A DNA stretch of 64,000 bases from Paludibacteraceae bacterium. GTDB taxonomy: Bacteria; Bacteroidota; Bacteroidia; Bacteroidales; Paludibacteraceae. Where the stretch lies: NCBI GenBank assembly GCA_017480285.1, contig JAFVAX010000081.1:1-64000 (forward strand), written 5' to 3'. How positions within the stretch are numbered: position 1 is the first letter of the stretch; every line of letters begins with the position of its first letter. Below the pieces are notes generated by a model, which saw nothing but the letters and a program-made list of their open reading frames with translations, did not search any database and had not been told where the DNA came from. Position numbers and translations under genes: made by a program. Below, piece after piece: positions 32,436-40,938 of the stretch.

Positions 32436-33607
32436 GACAACTGACTATTTCTTAAATAGTATTTGATCTTATCGTACCGTTTCTGCATTTCAGAGCGGTA
32501 CGATTTGTTTTCAAGCAACTCTCTGAGTTCGTTCACAAGTCTGTCGGTTGTAAAATAAAACCCTATCAATTCTTTAATTACCTCTCCGCCTTCAGCTTTT
32601 GGGTTTTGCGCATTACCTGATTTAATCCAAAGTATATTTACAAGCGTAAAACAGTGAAGCGGGAATATCAGTTTCCATATCGGTCGTAGCAACCACGCAC
32701 AAGCTATGTGATATACAGCCACTTGCGGTGTGCCGATGACAGCCGTTTCGAGTGTTGCTGTACCTGAATTGACGATTGCAGCACGAGCGTTGGAGATATG
32801 CTCGTAATGGTTGTCATAAAGAAGCGGGATATCCGAGGCTAAACGATTATAAACTTGTTCAGGTATGGCACGAGTGGCAACGATAACAGGTTGGTATTGA
32901 GGGAACAGCCTGACGGCTTCAAGCATTCTTGGCAGACAGTGCTCCACTTCGCTTATGCGAGAGCCCGGGAGGAGGGCGATTGTATTTTTTTCAGCCACAA
33001 TAGTATTTTTTTCAGTCAAGATTGGCTGAAGCGTTCTAAATTCGTTTTCAGCCAATCTTGGCTGAAACGTTCTTTGATTCTTGCTCTCTATCGCTTCAAG
33101 TGTCGGGTTGCCGACATACTTTGCATTGTAGCCATACCGAGTATATAGTTCGACTTCAAAAGGAAAGATACACCAAATCTCGTTGCAAAGTTTGCCTACC
33201 TTGTGAACACGCCACGACTTCCAAGCCCATATTTTCGGAGGAATATAATAAATAATTATCGTATCAGGCAAATTCTTTTTTGCAAACTCTGCTATTTTAA
33301 GGTTAAACGAAGGATAATCAACCAGAATAAGCATATCGGGTTGCTCGCTCAAAAGAGCCTGCTTGACAATATTGAAGTTTTGCCTTATTGCTTTCAAATT
33401 CTTCAATACAGCCACAACTCCCATAAACGCCATCTTGTTAATATCCAGCACAATATCGCAACCTGCAGAACGCATAGCACTGTTCCCTGTACCCACGAAA
33501 CGAGCATTCGGCTTTTCCTTTTTCAGTTTATTGATAAGTCTTGCAGCGTGCATTGCACCTGAGGGTTCGCCCGTCAGAATGAAATATGTATATTGTTTTT
33601 CAGACAT
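32432..33607 (-). CDS. lpxB: Lipid-A-disaccharide synthase with an in-frame repeat insertion
   Basis: 391 residues. It joins UDP-2,3-diacylglucosamine and lipid X to make the lipid A disaccharide at the inner membrane. Family motifs: ILTGEPSGAMHAARL, FVGTGNSAMRSAGC, LVDYPSFNLKIA, IYYIPPKIWAWKSWR, FPFEVELY, YVGNP, ALLPGSRISEV and NSGTATLETAVIGTPQVAVY. Between YVGNP and ALLPGSR the protein has a repeated stretch, RTFQPRLAENEF / RTLQPILTEKNT / AEKNT, encoded by 36-bp repeats rich in palindromes. This makes that loop about one 12-residue unit longer than usual. Reading frame and flanking motifs are intact, so the enzyme is probably active. Confidence 0.93.
   Translation of the reverse strand: MSEKQYTYFILTGEPSGAMHAARLINKLKKEKPNARFVGTGNSAMRSAGCDIVLDINKMAFMGVVAVLKNLKAIRQNFNIVKQALLSEQPDMLILVDYPSFNLKIAEFAKKNLPDTIIIYYIPPKIWAWKSWRVHKVGKLCNEIWCIFPFEVELYTRYGYNAKYVGNPTLEAIESKNQRTFQPRLAENEFRTLQPILTEKNTIVAEKNTIALLPGSRISEVEHCLPRMLEAVRLFPQYQPVIVATRAIPEQVYNRLASDIPLLYDNHYEHISNARAAIVNSGTATLETAVIGTPQVAVYHIACAWLLRPIWKLIFPLHCFTLVNILWIKSGNAQNPKAEGGEVIKELIGFYFTTDRLVNELRELLENKSYRSEMQKRYDKIKYYLRNSQLS
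32471..32510 (+). terminator. Possible terminator of the small lipoprotein gene, inside the lpxB 3' end
   Basis: ATCGTACCG (32471-32479) pairs with CGGTACGAT (32496-32504), followed by TTGTTTTC. It lies within lpxB coding sequence, 36 bases past the lipoprotein stop. Confidence 0.45.
32990..33073. repeat. Palindromic repeats inside lpxB
   Basis: Copy at 33047-33073: TTCAGCCAA-TC-TTGGCTGAA (perfect palindrome) then ACGTTCT. Copy at 33011-33037: TTCAGTCAA-GA-TTGGCTGAA then GCGTTCT. The offset is 36 bases, 12 codons. A partial copy, TTCAGCCACAA, begins at 32990, 21 bases (7 codons) away. Both longer copies are read in the same frame. Confidence 0.85.
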
Positions 33608-33614
33608 AATGGTG

Positions 33615-33646
33615 CAAAGTTACTAAAATAACTTTATTCTTGCAAA
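33615..33646 (-). promoter_or_regulatory. lpxB promoter, predicting a near-leaderless mRNA
   Basis: TTTG (33646-33643), 20 bases, TAACTTTG (33622-33615). The ATG at 33607 begins 7 bases after the box, so the leader can only be a few bases. Confidence 0.8.
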
Positions 33647-33658
33647 TAAAATAAGTAA

Positions 33659-33690
33659 TTTGTTAAATTGAGTATTTTTCCGTAAATTTG
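33659..33690 (+). promoter_or_regulatory. Promoter for the sugar transferase
   Basis: TTTG (33659-33662), 20 bases, TAAATTTG (33683-33690); ATG 20 bases further on. Back to back with the lpxB promoter. Confidence 0.8.
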
Positions 33691-33709
33691 CAACTTAAAA
33701 ACAACGATT

Positions 33710-34321
33710 ATGATACTAAAATTTATTTTTGATAAAATTTTCTCGTTTTTCGGCTTGCTGTTTTTATGTCCGATACTCTTATTTGTAGCCCTATTGATAA
33801 GAATAAAGATGCCGGGCGGACCGGTTATATTCAAACAAAAACGAGTGGGCAAAGGCGGAAAACTATTCACAATGTATAAGTTCCGCTCAATGACGGCAAA
33901 TCATAACGGCAGTTCGGTTTCTGTTGCGGGTGAAAGCAGAATCACCCCACTTGGTGCAACTCTGCGAAAATACAAGTTAGACGAGTTGCCTGAACTATGG
34001 AACATACTATGTGGTGATATGAGTTTTGTAGGTCCGCGTCCTGATGTAGAGGGGTATGCAGACAAGTTAGAAGGCAAGGACAGAATCATTCTTAGTTTAA
34101 GACCGGGAATAACAGGTCCGGCAAGTATGAAATACAGAAATGAAGAGGAGTTGCTTGCTACGGTTGATAATCCTCAGGCATATAACGATGAGGTTATTTA
34201 TCCCGACAAGGTAAGACTAAACAGATATTATGCAGAACATTACAGTTTCATTACCGATATAAAAATGATTATTTTCACTGTCTTAGGCAAAAGAATGTTA
34301 TACAACGGTGAAATGATTTAG
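33710..34321 (+). CDS. Undecaprenyl-phosphate sugar phosphotransferase (bacterial sugar transferase family)
   Basis: 203 residues, the short form with one N-terminal membrane helix (about 10-32) and the catalytic domain. Family blocks: PGGPVIFKQKRVGKGGKLFTMYKFRSM, LRKYKLDELPELWNIL, GDMSFVGPRPDV and LSLRPGITGPASM. It transfers the first sugar phosphate to undecaprenyl phosphate for capsule or O-antigen-like glycan synthesis at the inner membrane. It stands alone; no other glycosyltransferase or flippase gene adjoins it. It is divergent from lpxB and convergent with pnp. Confidence 0.92.
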   Translation: MILKFIFDKIFSFFGLLFLCPILLFVALLIRIKMPGGPVIFKQKRVGKGGKLFTMYKFRSMTANHNGSSVSVAGESRITPLGATLRKYKLDELPELWNILCGDMSFVGPRPDVEGYADKLEGKDRIILSLRPGITGPASMKYRNEEELLATVDNPQAYNDEVIYPDKVRLNRYYAEHYSFITDIKMIIFTVLGKRMLYNGEMI

Positions 34322-34325
34322 AATA

Positions 34326-34359
34326 AAAAATTGCGCTTCTTGTCGGAAACGCAATTTTT
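34326..34359. terminator. Bidirectional terminator between the sugar transferase and pnp
   Basis: AAAAATTGCG (34326-34335) pairs with CGCAATTTTT (34350-34359). A/T runs on both sides let it end both convergent genes. Confidence 0.85.
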
Positions 34360-34384
34360 CTTTATAAGAGTATTTCTCTTTTTA

Positions 34385-36676
34385 TTATTCTCTGTCAAGA
34401 CGGCAGGAGTCTTCATCGCGACGAGGACGATTTTCACGCCTTGGGCGGTCTGCGTGGCGTTGTTGACCATCGTGGCGGTCGGTACGCTCTTGACGACGCT
34501 CACCTCTTTCGGGGCGTTCTCTACGCTCGCCACGAGGACGGCGTTCAGGTTCTTGATAATCTTCAGGTTTCTCTTTGAGCACACGAGCAGAGAGTTTGAA
34601 CTTGCCGGTTTTCTCGTCAATCTCAAGCAGTTTTACAGCAATGGTATCACCCTCTTGTAAACCGGTCTCTTCCATTGTCTCGTAGCGTTTCCAATCAATC
34701 TCCGATATATGAAGCAAACCTTCCTTGCCCGGCATAAACTCAACGAAGCAGCCGTATGGCATAATGGACTTGATAACGCTGTTATAAACCTCGCCCACTT
34801 CTGGAACGGCAGCGATAGCACGAATACGAGCAACAGCGGCATCAAGACTCTCTTTGTTGTTAGAAGCCACTTCAACAATACCCACGCCGTCAATCTCGTC
34901 GATTGAAACGACTGCACCTGTCTCAGCTTGTATGCCTTGAATAATCTTTCCACCGGGGCCAATAACTGCACCTATATACTCTTGCGGTATCTGGAAGGAA
35001 ACGATACGAGGAGCGTGAGGTTTGAGGTCTGCACGCGGTTCTGCCATCGTTTCTTTAATCTTTCCTAAGATGTACATTCTGCCTTCGTGTGCTTGCTTCA
35101 GAGCGTTCTCGAGGATCTCGTAGCTCAGACCATCAACCTTGATATCCATCTGGCAAGCGGTAAGACCTTTTTCAGTACCTGTGGTCTTGAAGTCCATATC
35201 TCCGAGGTGGTCTTCATCACCGAGGATATCGCTCAAAACGGCATAGTTGGTTCCTTTGTTTTCAGAGATAAGTCCCATAGCAATACCTGAAACGGGTCGT
35301 TTGATAGGCACACCTGCGTCCATAAGGGCGAGTGTTCCTGCACAAACGGTAGCCATTGAGCTTGAGCCGTTGGACTCGAGGATATCGCTTACTACACGAA
35401 CGGTATATGGGAAGTCGTCAGGAATCATTGTCTTCAGAGCACGGCAAGCAAGGTTTCCGTGTCCTATCTCGCGACGTCCTACACCGCGTTGTGCTTTGGC
35501 TTCGCCTGTAGCAAACGGCGGGAAGTTATAATGGAGCAGGAACTTGTCGGTGCCTTGCACGATGGCTTCGTCAATAATCTTCTCGTCGCGCTTTGTACCA
35601 AGCGTAACAGTTGAGAGCGATTGTGTCTCGCCACGGGTGAAGATACTTGAGCCGTGAGGACCAGGTAGCGGACTTACCTCGCACCAGATGGGGCGAATGT
35701 CTGTCGTTTTTCTGCCGTCAAGTCGCTTGCCTTCGTCAAGTACTGCACGACGCATTGCTTCTTTCTCAACATCGTGATAATAACGGTCAATGAGCGGGGC
35801 TTTTGTTTCAAGTTCTTCTTCAGTAAACTGTGCCTTAAACTCATCGCAGATAGCACGGAACGACTCCTCGCGATGATGTTTGTAGGTATCAGCGGAAGTG
35901 GCTTGTGCGTATGCTTTAGCATAGCAAGCATCGTGAACTTGCTGACGCAACTCCTCATCGTTCTCCTCATGGCAGTACTCGCGTTTAACGGTCTTGCCGG
36001 CTTCCTGCATAAGTTCAAGTTGGGCTTGGCATTGAGGTTTGATAGCCTCGTGTGCGCAACGGATAGCATCGAGCATCTCAGCTTCGCTCACCTCTTTCAT
36101 CTCGCCTTCAACCATCATTATATTGTCAAGCGTAGCAGCGACAACGAGTTCAATATCAGCATTCTTGCATTGCTCAAAGGTAGGGTTGATAACGAACTCT
36201 CCGTTTACTCTTGCTACACGCACTTCAGAAATAGGTCCTTCGAAAGGAATATCGCTGACAGCAAGTGCTGCTGATGCTGCAAGACCGGCAATAGACTCCG
36301 GCATATCAACACCGTCGGCACTATACATAGTTACATTTACAAAAGTTTCAGCGTGGTAGTTGCTTGGGAACAATGGTCTTAAAGCACGGTCGATAAGTCG
36401 TGCAATAAGAATTTCATAATCACTTGCTTTGCCCTCACGACGGGTAAAGCCACCGGGGAAGCGTCCGTTTGACGCAAATTTCTCTTTGTACTCAACAGTG
36501 AGAGGCATAAAATCAGTCCCGGGAACAGCCTCTTTTGCAGAGCAAACAGTAGCCAAAATCATTGTTTGACCGAGGGTTACCATAACTGCACCGTCGGCTT
36601 GCTTGGCAAGTTTGCCTGTCTCGATTAAAATCTCTCGACCATCAGGTAATGCGATGGTCTTACGAATAACATTCAT
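34385..36676 (-). CDS. pnp: Polyribonucleotide nucleotidyltransferase
   Basis: 763 residues. Two RNase PH-like domains (the second with [22 protein letters not shown] and [13 protein letters not shown]), a linking helical domain, a KH domain ([21 protein letters not shown]), and an S1 domain ([20 protein letters not shown] ... GLLHISEI). The 3'-5' phosphorolytic exonuclease acts in mRNA decay. The last 55 residues are a strongly charged Arg/Glu/Asp tail with repeated [10 protein letters not shown] and DRHD, longer than in E. coli PNPase, perhaps an RNA- or protein-binding extension. It starts 48 bases after the stop of the lipoprotein gene upstream, with no consensus promoter in the gap. Confidence 0.97.
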   Translation of the reverse strand: MNVIRKTIALPDGREILIETGKLAKQADGAVMVTLGQTMILATVCSAKEAVPGTDFMPLTVEYKEKFASNGRFPGGFTRREGKASDYEILIARLIDRALRPLFPSNYHAETFVNVTMYSADGVDMPESIAGLAASAALAVSDIPFEGPISEVRVARVNGEFVINPTFEQCKNADIELVVAATLDNIMMVEGEMKEVSEAEMLDAIRCAHEAIKPQCQAQLELMQEAGKTVKREYCHEENDEELRQQVHDACYAKAYAQATSADTYKHHREESFRAICDEFKAQFTEEELETKAPLIDRYYHDVEKEAMRRAVLDEGKRLDGRKTTDIRPIWCEVSPLPGPHGSSIFTRGETQSLSTVTLGTKRDEKIIDEAIVQGTDKFLLHYNFPPFATGEAKAQRGVGRREIGHGNLACRALKTMIPDDFPYTVRVVSDILESNGSSSMATVCAGTLALMDAGVPIKRPVSGIAMGLISENKGTNYAVLSDILGDEDHLGDMDFKTTGTEKGLTACQMDIKVDGLSYEILENALKQAHEGRMYILGKIKETMAEPRADLKPHAPRIVSFQIPQEYIGAVIGPGGKIIQGIQAETGAVVSIDEIDGVGIVEVASNNKESLDAAVARIRAIAAVPEVGEVYNSVIKSIMPYGCFVEFMPGKEGLLHISEIDWKRYETMEETGLQEGDTIAVKLLEIDEKTGKFKLSARVLKEKPEDYQEPERRPRGERRERPERGERRQERTDRHDGQQRHADRPRRENRPRRDEDSCRLDRE

Positions 36677-36724
36677 CTTGTTTCTTAAAATTGTATAATT
36701 GTTAATTAGTAAAAAATCTACCTA

Positions 36725-37342
36725 CTATTCTGCTTTTGTCGTTACAACATCACCAAAAACACCGTTCGTAATTGAAATGCTGAAATAATCAGGCTTATCT
36801 GCCAATGCTTTTATATACGACGCTACTGCACTTTCGGGGACTCTAAGTTTGTCGAAACTTTTAATCTCTTGCGGCTGCGCAGCACTGAAATAATTTCCGC
36901 TTTCCTCGTATCCATTAGTTGTCTTAAACACCTTGTAATCAGCATTTAGGCAATGATATAAAAGAGCATCGTGATACTCTGCACTTTCATTGGGAATGAA
37001 CTTGACGGTTGCTTCAAAAGTATGTGTCCAACTTGTTGCAAGCACATTGATATAAAAGCGGGTCAGTTTCATAGTGTCTTCACCAACCACCACATTTTCA
37101 GTTGCTTTTCTCACCAATCCGTTGACGAACTCACCACGGCTTGCAACCTCGTCCAAGAGAACTGTTTTTTCAACACCTGTAGAAGTCTGGTAGGTTATTT
37201 CAGGAGTAGCAAACTCAAGCAAATCCTGACTGCAATAGATGTAATAAGCACATGAACTCTGTTTTCCGCCACTACTGCAAGAAGCAAAAGCAAGTGCCAA
37301 TAAAAAAGCTGTTAAAATGCTAAAAAAAGTGTTGTTTTTCAT
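36725..37342 (-). CDS. Lipoprotein of unknown function
   Basis: 205 residues. Signal MKNNTFFSILTAFLLALAFASC with lipobox FASC, then SSGGKQSS. The mature domain alternates beta segments (LEFATPEITYQTSTGVEKTVLL, THTFEATVKFIPNE, PDYFSISITNG), so a small beta-sandwich is likely. No family recognised. It starts from a promoter whose -7 box lies inside the terminator hairpin of the upstream AraC gene, and it may be co-transcribed with pnp (48-base gap). Confidence 0.78.
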   Translation of the reverse strand: MKNNTFFSILTAFLLALAFASCSSGGKQSSCAYYIYCSQDLLEFATPEITYQTSTGVEKTVLLDEVASRGEFVNGLVRKATENVVVGEDTMKLTRFYINVLATSWTHTFEATVKFIPNESAEYHDALLYHCLNADYKVFKTTNGYEESGNYFSAAQPQEIKSFDKLRVPESAVASYIKALADKPDYFSISITNGVFGDVVTTKAE

Positions 37343-37362
37343 AGAACGAATGTATTTTCAAA

Positions 37363-37398
37363 AAAATCACGCAAATATACAAAAATTTGCGTGATTTT
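37363..37398 (-). terminator. Terminator of the AraC-type gene
   Basis: AAAATCACGCAAA (37363-37375) pairs perfectly with TTTGCGTGATTTT (37386-37398); on the minus strand seven T follow. 13-bp stem, 10-base loop. Confidence 0.9.
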
Positions 37399-37403
37399 CC
37401 AAT
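37372..37403 (-). promoter_or_regulatory. Promoter of the lipoprotein gene, nested in the preceding terminator
   Basis: ATTG (37403-37400), 20 bases, TATATTTG (37379-37372). The -7 box occupies one arm and part of the loop of the terminator hairpin. Confidence 0.65.
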
Positions 37404-37420
37404 TATTTTTTCAATTTTCT

Positions 37421-38290
37421 TTATTCTTGTTGCATTCTGTATTCTTTTGGCGACATATTTGTAGCGCGTTTGAAATATCTACTGAAATCAGCCTGCACTT
37501 CAAACCCCAATCTTTCGCTTATTTGCTGTATGGTCAGTTCATTTCTTGTACGTAGCAAGGTTTTAGCGACCGTAATTACATATTTTTCAATACATTCGCC
37601 GGCACTCATGCCCGTTGCTTGTTTTACTATCGCCCCAAAATACTTTGGCGACAGACATAGCAAATGTGCATAAAAACTCACTTCTCTCGACTCCTGATAA
37701 TGAATCGTTATCTCCTCATAGAAGCGTGCAACAATCTTTTGATTATGAGTAAATTTCAAATTATCTGCATCTCTGCTTTGACTGCGAAAAGCATCTATCA
37801 AAAAAGCAAACACTTCCATTTGCAAATATAGTATTGTGCTTCGTTGCGAAGAGTCCAATTCACTAATGAAGTGGATCGAATCAAGCATGCTACAAAGTTC
37901 TTTATACTGATTTTCATTTAGATTAAACGATGGCTGAACCTTGAAAGTCATATTATTTTTGAACGGTGCTACAAGGCTCGTTTTTTTCAAAAAATCGTCG
38001 GAAATAACGAGTAAGGTTGCGCAATAGTCGGACGACACTTTATCTGTCGATATAATATGGTTGGGATATATAATGGCTATATCTCTTTCCACAAAAGTTA
38101 CAGGTTGCATATCATAATGCGCTGAAACACGCCCCCTATGGCACAAACAGACAACATAATCAGACGAAGCGTATGGTTTACTGAATGTTGGGAGTGAAGT
38201 TATATTTTTCAACACAACAACACCATTTGTTTTTATTCTAAGAGCATTTTGCAACAGCGGATGCGGTCCTTTTTTTATCACATCGTTCAT
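37421..38290 (-). CDS. AraC family transcriptional regulator
   Basis: 289 residues from the ATG at 38290. An upstream ATG at 38320 overlaps the -7 box and cannot be the translated start if that promoter is used. The N-terminal cupin-like ligand domain (about 1-160) contains MQPVTFVERDIAIIYPNHII. The C-terminal domain has the two HTH motifs: VSFYAHLLCLSPKYFGAIVKQATGMS and LTIQQISERLGFEVQADFSRYFKRATNMSPKEYR, the latter being the classic AraC signature. Ligand and targets unknown. No obvious dedicated target gene adjoins it. Confidence 0.92.
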   Translation of the reverse strand: MNDVIKKGPHPLLQNALRIKTNGVVVLKNITSLPTFSKPYASSDYVVCLCHRGRVSAHYDMQPVTFVERDIAIIYPNHIISTDKVSSDYCATLLVISDDFLKKTSLVAPFKNNMTFKVQPSFNLNENQYKELCSMLDSIHFISELDSSQRSTILYLQMEVFAFLIDAFRSQSRDADNLKFTHNQKIVARFYEEITIHYQESREVSFYAHLLCLSPKYFGAIVKQATGMSAGECIEKYVITVAKTLLRTRNELTIQQISERLGFEVQADFSRYFKRATNMSPKEYRMQQE

Positions 38291-38309
38291 AAAATCTACC
38301 TTTTTGCCA

Positions 38310-38341
38310 CAAAAATACATATTTTTATTCTAAAAAACAAA
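38310..38341 (-). promoter_or_regulatory. Promoter for the AraC-type gene
   Basis: TTTG (38341-38338), 20 bases, TATTTTTG (38317-38310). It decides the start: the ATG at 38320 is inside the promoter, the ATG at 38290 is downstream. Confidence 0.8.
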
Positions 38342-38374
38342 TAAAAACAGGTAAAAATGGTAAAAAAAGTGATT

Positions 38375-39565
38375 TTATTTGATAACATTGAGTTTTTTTC
38401 CGACAGCCACAAACGCCTGAACACCCTTGTCAAGTTGTTCTTTGGTATGAGCGGCACTTACTTGAACGCGGATGCGAGCCTGCCCTTGCGGAACGACCGG
38501 ATAATAGAAACCTGTAACATAAATGCCTTCGTCTTGAAGCATTGCGGCGAAATCTTGCGACAGACGGGCATCATAAAGCATAACGGCACAAATGGCAGAT
38601 TGTGTAGGTTTGATATCAAAACCTGCCGCTTGCATTTTTGAGATGAAATAGCGGGTGTTATCGTGCAGACGGTCTTGAAGGGTATTGTCTGTTTCAAGCA
38701 GTTCGAGTGTTTTTATTCCTGCGGCTGCAATCATAGGAGGAATGCTGTTTGAGAACAGATATGGCCGTGAACGCTGGCGAAGTAAATCGATTATTTCCTG
38801 TTTGCCGGTTGTGAAACCACCGACAGAACCACCAAAAGCCTTTCCAAGTGTGCCTGTCAAAATCTCTATTTTTCCGCGAAGGTTATATAGTTCGGTAACG
38901 CCATGTCCGGTATGTCCTACTACACCTGCCGAATGGCTTTCGTCAACCATAACAAGGGCATCGTATTTCTGTGCAAGTTCGTAAATCTTGTCAAGGGGAC
39001 ATACATTGCCGTCCATTGAGAACACACCATCAGTTGCAATGATACGGAAGCGTTGCTGTTGGGCCTTTTTGAGTTGCTCTTCAAGGTCTGCCATGTCACC
39101 GTTATTATAACGATAGCGAACAGCCTTACAGAGTCTGACACCATCAATGATACTTGCGTGGTTGAGAGCGTCAGAGATAATGGCATCGTCAGCAGTCAGC
39201 AGAGGCTCAAACAGTCCGCCATTGGCATCAAAACAAGAAGCATACAGTATAGCATCTTCTGTACCAAAAAAATGCGATATGGCTTTTTCAAGTTGCTTAT
39301 GCGTATCGCCCGTACCACAGATAAAACGAACAGATGCCATACCATAGCCACGAGCGTCCATACGGGCTTTCGCGGCATTGATAAGTTCTTTGTTATCAGC
39401 AAGTCCGAGGTAGTTGTTTGCACAGAAATTGATTACTTGCTTGCCATCTTGCAGGCTTATACCGCTACTTTGCGGAGTAACGATAATACGCTCTTTTTTG
39501 TAAAGCCCTGCGTCGGTTATTGACTGAAGTTCAGAGCGGAGGTGTTGTTGAAAAGATGTGTACAT
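38375..39565 (-). CDS. kbl: Glycine C-acetyltransferase (2-amino-3-ketobutyrate CoA ligase)
   Basis: 396 residues, the length and sequence style of Kbl. A PLP-dependent alpha-oxoamine synthase that cleaves 2-amino-3-ketobutyrate with CoA to glycine and acetyl-CoA in threonine breakdown. Seen: FCANNYLGLADN, GMASVRFICGTGDTHKQLE, YASCFDANGGLFEPLL, SDALNHASIIDG, VMVDESHSAGVVGHTG and the Schiff-base lysine in LTGTLGKAFGG. The partner threonine dehydrogenase (tdh) is not in the window. Serine palmitoyltransferase is the paralogue to exclude, but NHASIIDGVRL and the short N-terminus favour Kbl. Confidence 0.93.
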   Translation of the reverse strand: MYTSFQQHLRSELQSITDAGLYKKERIIVTPQSSGISLQDGKQVINFCANNYLGLADNKELINAAKARMDARGYGMASVRFICGTGDTHKQLEKAISHFFGTEDAILYASCFDANGGLFEPLLTADDAIISDALNHASIIDGVRLCKAVRYRYNNGDMADLEEQLKKAQQQRFRIIATDGVFSMDGNVCPLDKIYELAQKYDALVMVDESHSAGVVGHTGHGVTELYNLRGKIEILTGTLGKAFGGSVGGFTTGKQEIIDLLRQRSRPYLFSNSIPPMIAAAGIKTLELLETDNTLQDRLHDNTRYFISKMQAAGFDIKPTQSAICAVMLYDARLSQDFAAMLQDEGIYVTGFYYPVVPQGQARIRVQVSAAHTKEQLDKGVQAFVAVGKKLNVIK

Positions 39566-39602
39566 GGTTGTATAGATGTTAGAAATAAGTTAGATGTGAG
39601 TA

Positions 39603-39634
39603 CAAATATAGTTATTTTTCCAATTATTTGCAAG
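39603..39634 (-). promoter_or_regulatory. Promoter for kbl
   Basis: CTTG (39634-39631), 20 bases, TATATTTG (39610-39603). It overlaps the divergent mtaB promoter, so the two may interfere. Confidence 0.65.
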
Positions 39635-39658
39635 AAAAGCAAAAAAAATGTATTTTTG
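39627..39658 (+). promoter_or_regulatory. Promoter for mtaB
   Basis: TTTG (39627-39630), 20 bases, TATTTTTG (39651-39658); ATG at 39682. Confidence 0.8.
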
Positions 39659-39681
39659 CAGTAGATTACACAACAAAAGAA

Positions 39682-40938
39682 ATGAATATACTTTTTCATA
39701 CATTAGGTTGCAAACTTAATTTTGCCGAGACTTCAGATTTAGGCAGACAGTTATTGGAACGAGGTCATAAGAAAGCGGGTAAGACCGACGAACCTGATTT
39801 AATTGTACTTAACACTTGTTCTGTTACCGATGCTGCGGACCACAAAGGCAGGCAGGCAATCAATCATTTGCACCATCTTTACCCAAAAGCAAAGATTATC
39901 GTAACCGGCTGTTATGCACAACTTAAGCCACAGGAGATAAGCAAAATAGAAGGCGTGGATTATGTGCTCGGAACAGAGGAGAAGTTTCAGATACCAAACA
40001 TTATAAAAGACATCGAAGCGGATGTAAATCAAGCACAAATACAAACGAGCGATGTTAGAAGGTTAAGGCGTTTTCATCCTTCATATTCAAAAGGCGACCG
40101 CACCCGCTGTTTCTTAAAGATACAGGACGGTTGCGATTATTTTTGCACTTATTGCACCATCCCATTGGCTCGTGGCAGAAGTCGTAGCGGATCAATAAAA
40201 GAGATTGTCGAACAAGCAGATAAGATACTTAAAGAAGGTATTAAAGAGATTGTACTGACGGGTGTCAATATCGGTGATTTCGGACGGGATACAGGCGAAA
40301 AGTTCATTGACTTATTGCGAGAACTTGACAGTATTGAAAGCCAAGAGAACTACCGTTACCGCATATCTTCGTGCGAGCCGAATCTATTAAATGACGAGAT
40401 AATAGAGTTTGTAAGCAAAAGCCGTCATTTCGCACCGCATTTTCATATACCCTTGCAGAGCGGGAGCAATGAAATACTGCAAATTATGCACCGCAGATAT
40501 AATCGTGAATTGTTCAAAGAAAGAGTTGATTTCATAAAATCAGTAATGCCCGACGCATTTATAGGTGTAGATGTAATGGTAGGCGTGCGAGGTGAAACCG
40601 ATGAGTTGTTTGAAGATGCGTTCAATTTTATAAAGACGCTAAATGTCAGCCAATTACATGTCTTCACTTATTCTGAAAGGGCAAATACCAAAATGCTTTC
40701 ATTGCCACTTTATGTCGTTCCGAAAAAGATAAGGAAAGAACGCAGCGAACGAATGCACGAACTGTCAAATAAGAAACATGCTGATTTTACAGCAAGTCAA
40801 AAAGGCAAGAAAGGTATAGTACTTTGGGAAGGTAAGAATACTGACGGAATGATGTCGGGCTTTACGGGAAATTATCTTAGAGTTTCCGCTCCATATAACT
40901 CTCAAAAAATCAACACTTTTGAATTAGCCCAAATTTGA
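39682..40938 (+). CDS. mtaB: tRNA (N6-L-threonylcarbamoyladenosine(37)-C2)-methylthiotransferase
   Basis: 418 residues from the ATG at 39682; an upstream TTG at 39628 lies within the promoter. N-terminal UPF0004 domain with three cluster cysteines (TLGCKLN, LNTCSVTD, VTGCYAQ). The radical SAM domain has C-x3-C-x2-C in GCDYFCTYCTIPLARGRSRS, followed by EIVLTGVNIGDFG and HFHIPLQSGSNEIL. C-terminal TRAM-like region. It adds a methylthio group to t6A37 of tRNAs reading ANN codons. Closest alternative is MiaB or RimO; the GVNIGDFG and PLARGRSRS variants fit MtaB. Confidence 0.93.
   Translation: MNILFHTLGCKLNFAETSDLGRQLLERGHKKAGKTDEPDLIVLNTCSVTDAADHKGRQAINHLHHLYPKAKIIVTGCYAQLKPQEISKIEGVDYVLGTEEKFQIPNIIKDIEADVNQAQIQTSDVRRLRRFHPSYSKGDRTRCFLKIQDGCDYFCTYCTIPLARGRSRSGSIKEIVEQADKILKEGIKEIVLTGVNIGDFGRDTGEKFIDLLRELDSIESQENYRYRISSCEPNLLNDEIIEFVSKSRHFAPHFHIPLQSGSNEILQIMHRRYNRELFKERVDFIKSVMPDAFIGVDVMVGVRGETDELFEDAFNFIKTLNVSQLHVFTYSERANTKMLSLPLYVVPKKIRKERSERMHELSNKKHADFTASQKGKKGIVLWEGKNTDGMMSGFTGNYLRVSAPYNSQKINTFELAQI

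Noticed and set aside
35774..36274. 166-codon plus-strand frame opposite pnp
   Set aside because: Shadow of pnp; Cys/Phe-rich translation with no support.
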